Assembly (NCBI GenBank): GCA_964529305.1
Contig: CAZGUX010000159.1
Span: forward strand, 8,595-72,594
Reading direction: 5' to 3'
Length of the DNA: 64,000 bases
Source: CAZGUX01 sp964529305
GTDB lineage: Bacteria > Acidobacteriota > Terriglobia > Bryobacterales > Bryobacteraceae
The notes beneath the pieces are model-generated. The model was not told the DNA's origin. It ran no database searches and was given only the letters and a program-made list of their open reading frames with translations. Shown in pieces: positions 17,101 through 23,911 of this stretch. Position 1 is the first letter of the stretch, and the number at the start of each line of letters is the position of its first letter. A program made the position numbers and the translations under genes.

Positions 17101-17530
17101 GCTTCTGCTCCACCACAAAGCCGGCGGTCCCGCGGCTCGCCTGCAGCAGCGGCGCGGCCGCGGTGACTTCGATGGACTGCGCAATGTCGCCGATCCGGAG
17201 ATCAAGATCGAGGTCGACCCGATCGCCCACGCGCAGCACGATGCCCGCGCGCCGATGCGACGCGAAGCCTTCTTTCGCCACGGTCACCCGATAGGTCCCG
17301 GCAGGCAGGGCGAAGAAGTGAAAGCCGCCGTTGCTCTGCGACGTCACCGACAGCTTGACACCCGTGCCTGCGTGGACGAGCTCGACGGCCGCGCCGCTCA
17401 CCGGCAGCTTTCCCGGATCACGGATGAGTCCGAACAACTCAGCCTTCGTCGATTGCGCGCGGACCGAGCCCACGCAAAGAGCCAGCAGGAGAAACGCCGC
17501 CGTTCGGGTAGAATGCGCGTGGTGTGTCAT
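14186..17530 (-). CDS. TonB-dependent receptor with N-terminal carboxypeptidase-regulatory-like domain (Oar-like)
   Basis: About 1114 residues. A signal peptide (MTHHAHSTRTAAFLLLALCVGSVRA) is followed by a CarboxypepD_reg-like domain (about 25-110, with GSAVELV/GTYRVTVAKEGF-type strands), a plug domain (about 120-240) and a ~22-strand outer-membrane barrel ending in an aromatic residue (KIHF). Acidobacteria have dozens of these, usually assigned to uptake of large substrates. The ATG at 17530 is preferred over upstream frames because it gives a proper signal peptide. Its 3' end cuts into the oxidoreductase remnant, so it may be an insertion into a molybdate-related locus; its substrate is unknown. 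Confidence 0.88.
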   Translation of the reverse strand: MTHHAHSTRTAAFLLLALCVGSVRAQSTKAELFGLIRDPGKLPVSGAAVELVHAGTGVKLSVTSQSNGGFHFFALPAGTYRVTVAKEGFASHRRAGIVLRVGDRVDLDLDLRIGDIAQSIEVTAAAPLLQASRGTAGFVVEQKRVVGLPLDGRNFVPLIALSPGVNLPPGNLLPRVNGSRPRVSEYIYDGISVLQPEPGQVAFYPIVDAIEEFRVETNSPSAEYGRSNGGVIMVNQKSGSNRLHGTLFEFFRNETLNARNLFATAGAKPRFRRNQYGFVAGGPVRKNKTFFFADWQGTRLDTGVVRTSTVPTSAQKRGVFAQPIFDPRTTSQGPSGFVRDPFPGNTIPAARFDPAARAVAGRYPAPNVFNGINEATANNYRRVGADTTAQDQFDLRLDHYLGARHRIFSRYSYLRDDSEPTAPLPDGSGAFTAAFIGRTLTRADSVVGEHSWNLTPTAVNQVRAGFTRRGFRRSALATGQSASQLSQIPNLPLTSFQDVLPTYDVVGLQQLGPPANGNARFTTSVTQLIDSFSWIRRTHSLKAGADIRLERLDVLQPPSPTGNFQFTNIFTAGLSAAGTPVANTGNSFASFLSGPVTRFTIDAQSEVLRPRAAIAEFFLQDDWRATRRLTVNLGVRYTLNFPSTVAGDRGAVFNLQTQKLDYLGRDGFPGTARNLEKANFGPRVGLAFKMTDSFVIRSGYSLTWIEQAGITTPFTTPLFPFIQTLGQQTLDNINPAFILSHGPTVTPQPPGPDAGLGQGVFGVQRNNGSGYAQQWNLTLQKTVGENWSLEAGYLGSKLTRLGVPDVNLNQLTLEQLSSGAQLTRQVSNPYLGQIPANTSPGAPTLARAQLLRPFPRFTTVTLYRNNIGHSTYHSFQSRVEKRFSGGLTFSVVYTFSRLIDDAGAVFDSAVLTGPVANFQAADSYNKRLEKDVSTGNVPHILSSGFVYELPFGRGRNRSLRGWRDVFGGGWQVGGIVRMQSGSPIAVTQATNLNAFAGFGIQRPNRVADPSLSSGQRTLARYFNTAAFTQAPQFTIGASSRNPVTGPGYRTADLMAGKTFTISERIRTEFRAEAFNVTNTPPLGNPNGSFGSPAFGSIATVLDPRVFEFVLKIHF

Positions 17531-17608
17531 GTTTAGACGACGACGATAGCGTAACATGACGACCAGCCGCACGCGAGTCAGGGTTTTGCCGTTGAGGAGA
17601 AGCGGCGC

Positions 17609-18856
17609 TCAGGCGCGGAAATCCGCTCCATCCTGCTCGCCCAGCCGGGCGATTCCCAGACGGGACAGATGGAACGCCATCACGCCGATCAGCAGGCCCG
17701 CCAGGTAGCCATACGGCACGGAACTCGCGATCACCCCCACTAACACGGCAAGCAGGAAGTCGGACCTCCGCCCTGACAAATCCCGCAGCAGCGCGAGGAG
17801 AGTAATCGCCTCGAATAGGAGCAGAACGCCGAGGATGGGGCGGGGAAACACCTGGATCACGGTGTGAAAGCCCGGGCCGAAGAGGACGCCAATCAGCACG
17901 TAGAGAGAACCGTAAAGGACTACGGACCCTCCGGTCCGGCCGCCGAAAGCGTAGTGCCCGGCCATTCCGCCCGATCCGTGACAGGTGGGAACCCCTCCCA
18001 GGAAAGGATTGACCAGGTTCATCAGCGAATAGGTCCAGGCAATCCGGCGGGCGGTCAGCTTTCTCTCGGGGAACAAGTCCTCGGAGAGTTGGCGCGTTGC
18101 CAGGACAGAGTTGGCGATCGAGAGTGGGATCTGCGGGAGCGCAAGGATCAGAAAGCCTGTCCATACGTCGGGCAGAGACGGCTGGTGGAACTCGGGCAAA
18201 TGAAAGCCGAGAGAGCCTGCAAGGCCGGCGCCGTCCAGCTTGAAAGCGGCCGCGTAGACGATGCCCAACGCGATGAGAGCCACGGCGGAAGGAACTCGCC
18301 GGCGTCCAATCAGCACCAGGGTGAGCAGAAATCCGGCCCCAGCCAACCACCACCCAGCGATGCCGTCGGCGGGAACATAGTCCCGGAGAGCGATGCCGGA
18401 GAGCTGCAATCCGAGGCCGCACTGGATCCCGCGAACCACGGGTTTCGGGACGGCGCGATTGATCCAGTCGATGGCGCCCGTGGCGGAAAGGATGAGCATG
18501 CTGAGGCCAATCGCCAAGCCTCCGCCATACAGGAGATGCGGGGGGATCTTCTGGGCAATGACGATGGCCGCCATGGCTTTCAACGGTTGCACGGGCATGG
18601 GGATTCGGTACAGGATCGCCGTTGCCACCTGCATGAGACCGAACACGGTGAGGACGCTGGTGGCATTGAGCCCGGAGGCCAGGATCATTCCCACCAGCAG
18701 CGGTAGGTCAGTCCCCATGTCCCCGAAGGCGCCGGACCACTCCGAGCGATTGAAGCGCAAGCGGTTGTCGCCGTGGAGAGCAGCCTTCGCCGGCGAGTCC
18801 CCGTCGGGGTTCCATTGCGCACTGGGATTTGAAACCGACATGACGGGCAGCGACAC
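17609..18856 (-). CDS. Putative sulfate/molybdate transporter (MOT1 family)
   Basis: 415 residues with about 10-12 membrane helices and two MFS_MOT1 repeats. The signature SGAFGDMGTDLPLLVGMI and the following MPVQPLKAMAAIVIAQ are diagnostic of MOT1-type molybdate transporters; a second repeat has GVPTCHGSGGMAGHYAFGGR. MOT1 proteins import molybdate at low concentration. The start could be GTG 18856 or ATG 18841 (MSVSNPSAQ). A perfect palindrome lies 10 bp upstream. The neighbouring PBP-fold regulator supports a molybdate role. Confidence 0.88.
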   Translation of the reverse strand: MSLPVMSVSNPSAQWNPDGDSPAKAALHGDNRLRFNRSEWSGAFGDMGTDLPLLVGMILASGLNATSVLTVFGLMQVATAILYRIPMPVQPLKAMAAIVIAQKIPPHLLYGGGLAIGLSMLILSATGAIDWINRAVPKPVVRGIQCGLGLQLSGIALRDYVPADGIAGWWLAGAGFLLTLVLIGRRRVPSAVALIALGIVYAAAFKLDGAGLAGSLGFHLPEFHQPSLPDVWTGFLILALPQIPLSIANSVLATRQLSEDLFPERKLTARRIAWTYSLMNLVNPFLGGVPTCHGSGGMAGHYAFGGRTGGSVVLYGSLYVLIGVLFGPGFHTVIQVFPRPILGVLLLFEAITLLALLRDLSGRRSDFLLAVLVGVIASSVPYGYLAGLLIGVMAFHLSRLGIARLGEQDGADFRA

Positions 18857-18865
18857 CGTTCTGTC

Positions 18866-18880
18866 GTGTTAACATAACAC
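18866..18880. promoter_or_regulatory. Perfect palindrome, candidate operator for the MOT1 gene
   Basis: GTGTTA-ACA-TAACAC, a perfect 6-3-6 inverted repeat, lies between the divergent MOT1 and DNA ligase genes, 10 bp from the MOT1 start. Symmetry and place suggest a binding site for a dimeric repressor. The HTH/PBP-fold protein encoded at 12886-14013 is a candidate binder, which is inference only. Confidence 0.5.
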
Positions 18881-18981
18881 AGTCTCGGTTAGTGGTTTCA
18901 CGCTCCCGCCGGCGGCACACGAGAGCGGCCGATACCGCCCCCAGCGGCCTGTTGCACACTGGTGTTTGCCACCGGTGCCCG

Positions 18982-20598
18982 ATGAAGGCCTTCGCCGAAC
19001 TGTACGCCGCGCTCGACGCCACCAACAAGACGAATGAGAAGGTGGACGTCCTCGTCTCGTACTTCAAGGCCATCCCGCCGCGAGACACCGCCTGGGCCGT
19101 CTACTTCCTCATCGGCCGCAAGATCAAGCGTCTGGTCGAAGGCCCCAAGCTCTGGCAATGGGCGGTCGAGGAGTCCGGCCTGCCCGAGTGGCTCGCCGGC
19201 GAATGCTATGGCGCGGTCGGGGATACCGCCGAGACCATCGCCCTGCTGCTTCCTTCCCCGTCCTCGTCGGCCGGCGGATCGCTGAGCGAGTGGATTGAAA
19301 ACAAGCTGCTGCCGCTGCGCGACCTGGACGACGGGGGCAGAAAGGCGATTCTGCTGGAGGCGTGGCGGCAGATGGACGATCGCCAGCGCTTTGTGTGGAA
19401 CAAACTCATCACCGGAGCATTCCGGGTCGGCGTGTCGCAGAGCCTGGTGACGCGGGCGATTTCGGTGGTGAGCGGCGTCGACGCGAACGTGATCGCCCAT
19501 CGCCTGATGGGCGATTGGCAGCCGAACGAAGAATTCGCCGCGCGCATCGTCTCCCCCGTTTCCACCGACGCCGATGTCAGCCGGCCGTACCCGTTCTGCC
19601 TCGCCTACGCTCTCGAAGGCGACGTCACGGAACTGGGCGAAATCGGCGAGTGGCTGCTGGAATGGAAATGGGATGGCATCCGGAGCCAACTGGTGCGGCG
19701 CGACTGGCAGACGTTCCTCTGGTCGCGCGGCGAAGAACTCATCACCGATCGCTTCCCCGAGATCGCGTCTCTCGGCGGCGTCATCGGCGAGGGCACCGTC
19801 CTCGATGGCGAGGTGCTGCCGTGGCGCAACGGCGTCCCGATGCCGTTTGCCCAACTGCAGCGAAGGATCGGCCGCAAAACGCTAGGCCCGAAAATTCTGA
19901 GCGAGGTGCCTGCTGCTCTACTGGTCTTCGACCTGCTCGAGTGGCAGGGGCAGGACGTGCGCGAGAAACCCATCGAATGGCGGCGCGAGGTGCTGCAGGC
20001 GCTGGTCGAGCGCGTAAATGCTCCCGAACGGCTGGTTCTGTCGCGGCTCCAGCAGTACGAATCGTGGGACCAGGCCACGGAGACCCGCCGGGAGGCGCGA
20101 GCGCGCGGGGTTGAAGGGTTCATGCTCAAGCGGCGCGGCTCCCCTTACCGCGTCGGCCGCCGCAGGGGCGACTGGTGGAAGTGGAAGATCGAGCCGTTTT
20201 CGGTCGACTGCGTCCTGATCTATGCCCAGCGCGGCAGCGGCCGCCGCGCCAGCCTCTACACCGACTACACGTTCGGCATCTGGGACGGAGAAACGCTGGT
20301 CCCGTTTGCGAAGGCCTACTCAGGACTCACCGACGACGAGATCCGGCAAGTGGATGCCTATGTCCGCCGCAGCACTGTCGAGCGCTTTGGCCCGGTGCGG
20401 ACGGTCAAGCCGGAACTGGTGTTCGAATTGGCTTTCGAGGGCATCCAGGAGTCGAGCCGGCACAAATCGGGCATCGCTGTCCGATTCCCACGCATCGCCC
20501 GGTGGCGGACCGACAAAAAACCCGAGGACGCCGACACGCTGGAGACGGTGCGCGCCCTGCTCCCCCATGCCCCGCCTGAAAACGAATCCGCGCATTGA
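18982..20598 (+). CDS. ATP-dependent DNA ligase
   Basis: 538 residues. An N-terminal helical DNA-binding domain (about 1-200; MKAFAELYAALDATNKTNEK) is followed by the adenylation domain with the active-site motif EWKWDGIR (Lys229 forms the AMP adduct), then motifs III-V (LDGEVLPW, GFMLKRR, WWKWKIEP) and the OB-fold. It seals nicks in duplex DNA. ATG 18982 is chosen because the family begins at this helix; an upstream frame lacks similarity. It overlaps the helicase gene by 32 bp, the arrangement known as the ligase-associated DNA damage response module. The exonuclease and PdeM members are not adjacent here. Confidence 0.92.
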   Translation: MKAFAELYAALDATNKTNEKVDVLVSYFKAIPPRDTAWAVYFLIGRKIKRLVEGPKLWQWAVEESGLPEWLAGECYGAVGDTAETIALLLPSPSSSAGGSLSEWIENKLLPLRDLDDGGRKAILLEAWRQMDDRQRFVWNKLITGAFRVGVSQSLVTRAISVVSGVDANVIAHRLMGDWQPNEEFAARIVSPVSTDADVSRPYPFCLAYALEGDVTELGEIGEWLLEWKWDGIRSQLVRRDWQTFLWSRGEELITDRFPEIASLGGVIGEGTVLDGEVLPWRNGVPMPFAQLQRRIGRKTLGPKILSEVPAALLVFDLLEWQGQDVREKPIEWRREVLQALVERVNAPERLVLSRLQQYESWDQATETRREARARGVEGFMLKRRGSPYRVGRRRGDWWKWKIEPFSVDCVLIYAQRGSGRRASLYTDYTFGIWDGETLVPFAKAYSGLTDDEIRQVDAYVRRSTVERFGPVRTVKPELVFELAFEGIQESSRHKSGIAVRFPRIARWRTDKKPEDADTLETVRALLPHAPPENESAH

Positions 20599-23020
20599 GG
20601 CCTGGTTCGCCTCGCGAGGCTGGAAGCCCTTCGCCTTCCAGCGCCAGGTGTGGCGGCTGTATCGGAAGGGCGAGAGCGGGCTGATCCATGCCGCCACGGG
20701 TACCGGGAAGACGTACGCGGCGTGGCTGGCTCCGATCCTCGAATACCTCGACGATCCCGGAACGGAGAGGACTCTGCCGCTCCGCGTGCTGTGGATCACG
20801 CCGTTGCGCGCTCTGGTGGCCGACACCGAAGAAGCCCTGAAGCTGCCCATCCGCGATCTGAGCCTGCCCTGGCGGGTCGAGTCGCGCACGGGCGATACGC
20901 CGCCCGGTTTGCGCGAACGCCAGACCAGGCGTCTCCCGGCCGCGCTGGTCACCACGCCCGAGAGCCTGTCGATCTTTCTCGCCCGGCCCAACTGGCGCGA
21001 GTTGTTCGCCGGACTGCGCCTGATCATCGTCGACGAGTGGCACGAGCTGATGGCTTCCAAACGCGGGGTCCAGACCGAGCTATGCCTGGCCCGCCTGCGG
21101 ACGCTCTGCCCGGAGGTCCGCACCTGGGGACTCTCGGCCACTCTGGGGAACCTGGACGTCGCGATGGAGACGCTGATGGGGCGCTTTCGCGGGGGCCAGC
21201 TGGTGCGCGGGCATTTGCTCAAGAACGTCCAGATCGACGCTGTGATTCCCGCGTCGATGGACCGGTTTCCGTGGGCCGGCCACCTCGGCGTGCACCTGAT
21301 CGACCAGGCTGTCGCGGCGATCGAGGAAGGGGACACCACGCTGGTCTTCACCAACACCCGCTCGCAATGCGAGATCTGGTACCAGGCGATCCTTGACAGG
21401 CGCCCCGATTGGGCCGGCGTCATGGCGGTGCACCACGGATCGCTCGACCGCAAGACGCGCGACTATGTGGAGGACGGCCTGCGCAAGGGCAAGTTGCGGT
21501 GCGTGGTGTGCACTTCGAGCCTGGACCTCGGTGTCGACTACAGCCCGGTCGACCGGGTGCTGCAAATTGGGAGTCCGCATGGCGTCGCCCGCATGCTGCA
21601 GCGGGCCGGCCGCAGCGGCCACCAACCTGGCGCCGTCAGCCGGATCACCTGCATTCCCACTCACGCGTTTGAGTTGGTGGAGACTGCCGGGGCGCGCGAC
21701 GCGGCCCGCGCCGGCGCCATCGAGTCGCGCGATCCGGTCGAACGGCCCTTGGATGTGCTGGCCCAGCATCTGGTGACCGTCGCGGTCGGAGGCGGGTTCC
21801 GCGAGCAGGAACTGTTCGACGAGGTCCGCTCGACCGTGGCGTACTGCGACCTGACGCGGCGTGAGTGGGAGTGGACGCTCGACTTTGTGACGCGCGGCGG
21901 CGAGACCCTGCGGGCCTATCCCGAGTATCAGCGCGTCGTCTGCGAGGGCGGCGTCTATCGGGTCACGGACCGGGTCATCGCCCGACGCCACCTGATGACC
22001 GTCGGTACGATCAGCTCCGACGCTTCGGTGAAGGTCCAGTACATCACCGGCGGCGTCCTGGGCACCATCGAGGAGGGATTCATCTCCCGGCTGAAACCCG
22101 GGGATCGTTTTCTGTTCGCCGGCCGCACGCTGGAGTTCGTCCGCATGCGCGACATGGCGGCCCAGGTGCGGCGCACCCGGAACCGGCCGGACGCGGCGGT
22201 CCCGCGTTGGGAGGGCGGACGCATGCCTTTGTCGAAAGAACTGGCCGAAGCCGTTCGCCTCAAACTGGAGGAAGCCCGGAAAGGCCGCTTCGCCGGAGCC
22301 GAGATGACCGCCATCAAGCCCGTTCTCGACGTGCAGTCGGCCTGGTCGATCATTCCGGCAATTGGGGAATTGCTGATCGAGCGCACGCAAACCCGCGACG
22401 GCTACCATCTCTTCCTCTATCCGTTTGAAGGGCGTCTGGTCCATCAGGGACTGGCGGCGCTGTTCGCCTACCGCATGGGTCAGTTGCAGCCGATCTCGTT
22501 CAACTATGCGGCCAACGACTATGGAATCGAGCTCCTGTCCGCTTCTCCGATCCCGATCGAGCGCGCGCTCGATTCCGGCTTGTTTTCCGATCATGGCCTG
22601 GAGGCGGACATCCTGCGGAGCCTGAACGCGTCGGAAATGGCCAAGCGCCAGTTTCGCGAGGTCGCGCGCATCGCCGGTCTCGTGTTTCCAGGATATCCGG
22701 GACAGGCCAAGACCCCGCGCACCGTCCAGGCAACCAGCGGTCTGATTTACGACGTGTTCGCCCGGTACGATCCCGGCAATCTGCTGCTGCACCAATCGCA
22801 GCGCGAGGTTCTGGAACGGCAGTTGGAGAGGCGAAGGCTGACCCAGACGCTGGAACGCCTACGAAGTTCGAAGATCCGCCTGATCGACACCGAACGTCCG
22901 ACGCCGTTCGCGTTCCCCCTGATGATCGACATCGACCGCGTGCGTGTGAGCACGGAGAAACTTGGCGATCGCGTCCGGAGGCTGCTGGCGGAGTTGGAGA
23001 AGGCCGCTTCGGGCGATTGA
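20567..23020 (+). CDS. Ligase-associated DEXH-box helicase (Lhr-like)
   Basis: 817 residues; superfamily 2 3'-5' DNA helicase. Walker A is AATGTGKTYAAWLAP, motif II DEWHEL, motif III SATLGN, motif VI QRAGRSGHQPG; the Lhr-type winged-helix and C-terminal domains follow (about 430-800). The ATG at 20567 lies inside the end of the ligase gene, giving MPRLKTNPRIEAWFASRGW, the usual N-terminus. Ligase and helicase are presumed to act together in repair of DNA damage. Normal length for the family. Confidence 0.92.
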   Translation: MPRLKTNPRIEAWFASRGWKPFAFQRQVWRLYRKGESGLIHAATGTGKTYAAWLAPILEYLDDPGTERTLPLRVLWITPLRALVADTEEALKLPIRDLSLPWRVESRTGDTPPGLRERQTRRLPAALVTTPESLSIFLARPNWRELFAGLRLIIVDEWHELMASKRGVQTELCLARLRTLCPEVRTWGLSATLGNLDVAMETLMGRFRGGQLVRGHLLKNVQIDAVIPASMDRFPWAGHLGVHLIDQAVAAIEEGDTTLVFTNTRSQCEIWYQAILDRRPDWAGVMAVHHGSLDRKTRDYVEDGLRKGKLRCVVCTSSLDLGVDYSPVDRVLQIGSPHGVARMLQRAGRSGHQPGAVSRITCIPTHAFELVETAGARDAARAGAIESRDPVERPLDVLAQHLVTVAVGGGFREQELFDEVRSTVAYCDLTRREWEWTLDFVTRGGETLRAYPEYQRVVCEGGVYRVTDRVIARRHLMTVGTISSDASVKVQYITGGVLGTIEEGFISRLKPGDRFLFAGRTLEFVRMRDMAAQVRRTRNRPDAAVPRWEGGRMPLSKELAEAVRLKLEEARKGRFAGAEMTAIKPVLDVQSAWSIIPAIGELLIERTQTRDGYHLFLYPFEGRLVHQGLAALFAYRMGQLQPISFNYAANDYGIELLSASPIPIERALDSGLFSDHGLEADILRSLNASEMAKRQFREVARIAGLVFPGYPGQAKTPRTVQATSGLIYDVFARYDPGNLLLHQSQREVLERQLERRRLTQTLERLRSSKIRLIDTERPTPFAFPLMIDIDRVRVSTEKLGDRVRRLLAELEKAASGD

Positions 23021-23038
23021 ATGCCTTGTCAAACGGAA

Positions 23039-23058
23039 CCGCGGCCGGAAGGCCGCGG
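23039..23058. terminator. GC hairpin between convergent helicase and vapC genes
   Basis: Perfect 8-bp stem CCGCGGCC/GGCCGCGG closed by a GGAA tetraloop. There is no T-tract on either side, so it is only a possible terminator or transcript-stabilising hairpin for the two convergent genes. Confidence 0.45.
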
Positions 23059-23080
23059 ACAGGCGTTTGGGCGGGGTGGC

Positions 23081-23512
23081 TCAGGGCCGAATGGGATTGA
23101 ACCAGCGGAGGCCCTGAAAGCGGGCAAAATCGTTGTCGGTCGACGCGATTTCCGCCTGGTATTCAATCGCCAGGGCAGCCAGGTGAGCGTCGGTGGTGAG
23201 GTTGCCGGCCACGCCCACGTCGTCGATCAGACGGAAGAGAATTTCCGCATGACGCTCTCCCGGGTTGACGACTTCCACCGAGGGGCTGGCAAGCCAACCC
23301 CGCACGATGCGCGCCGCTTTTGTCACCGGCATTGGATTTCCCATCATGCCGCGATTCGTCATGATTCGGACAAACCCAAGGATCGCTACCCATGCCAACC
23401 CGACCGGCCGTGGAGCGACCAGTTGGTGTTGCCACCACTCACCGATCGCCGGGTGCAGGCGCGAGTTGGAGTTGTGTGCGTGAATCAGGATGTTGACGTC
23501 CGGAATGATCAT
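23081..23512 (-). CDS. vapC: VapC-type PIN-domain ribonuclease toxin
   Basis: 143 residues. The PIN acidic residues are visible: Asp5 in IIPDVNILIHA, Asp in NLTTDAHLAALA and Asp in IASTDNDFARF, with a Trp-Phe-Asn-Pro end typical of one VapC branch. VapC toxins cleave specific RNAs, mostly tRNA or rRNA. It is the second gene of a pair, its ATG overlapping the vapB stop (ATGA). Looks intact. Confidence 0.9.
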   Translation of the reverse strand: MIIPDVNILIHAHNSNSRLHPAIGEWWQHQLVAPRPVGLAWVAILGFVRIMTNRGMMGNPMPVTKAARIVRGWLASPSVEVVNPGERHAEILFRLIDDVGVAGNLTTDAHLAALAIEYQAEIASTDNDFARFQGLRWFNPIRP

Positions 23513-23766
23513 AGCTGATGCTTCTTGGCAAATTCCTCGACTTCCATTTCGTCCAACAACTGGTTCATCTTGTTCAAGTCAATTCCCGGTTTGAAGTCGC
23601 AGGCGTGCGTCTCGACGCGGAAGGCGTACTTGTTCTTTGAAGCCCGTTGCTTCAATCCCGCGCGCAAGGTCTGATTGATGACTTCCTTCAGGGTCGTCTT
23701 TTGTTGGGCCATTTTTTGCCGGATCTTGGTGGCCACATCCGGATCGAGAGTCAACGTCGTCCGCAT
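23509..23766 (-). CDS. vapB: Antitoxin of the VapBC pair
   Basis: 85 residues. The N-terminus is a ribbon-helix-helix-like module (MRTTLTLDPDVATKIRQKM, then TLKEVINQTLRAG) for dimerisation and operator binding; the C-terminal part (DLNKMNQLLDEMEVEEF) would neutralise the toxin. It precedes vapC with a 4-bp overlap. The -10 box is only 6 bp from the ATG, suggesting a leaderless message. Confidence 0.85.
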   Translation of the reverse strand: MRTTLTLDPDVATKIRQKMAQQKTTLKEVINQTLRAGLKQRASKNKYAFRVETHACDFKPGIDLNKMNQLLDEMEVEEFAKKHQL

Positions 23767-23772
23767 ATAGAC

Positions 23773-23802
23773 ATTGTACAGCCGGTCTAATTTGATGTCT
23801 AA
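23773..23802 (-). promoter_or_regulatory. vapBC promoter with direct repeats
   Basis: Read on the minus strand, TTAGAC (-35, 23797-23802), 18 bases, then TACAAT (-10, 23773-23778). TTAGAC recurs at 23785-23790, exactly 12 bp away, placing two identical hexamers across the promoter as would suit autorepression by the antitoxin. With this -10 the transcript would begin at or next to the ATG. Confidence 0.55.
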
Positions 23803-23911
23803 GCATCAGTACTGAATATGCCCTGATGCCAACAAACGATTGACGATCGGGGCTGTAGGCATTGAGACAAACCTGGGTTTGGTACCCTGATTGCTAGGCG
23901 ACCGATTTTCT

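Noticed and set aside
23039..23058. Strong intrinsic terminator between helicase and vapC
   Set aside because: Perfect stem but no T-tract in either direction, so kept only as a weak call.
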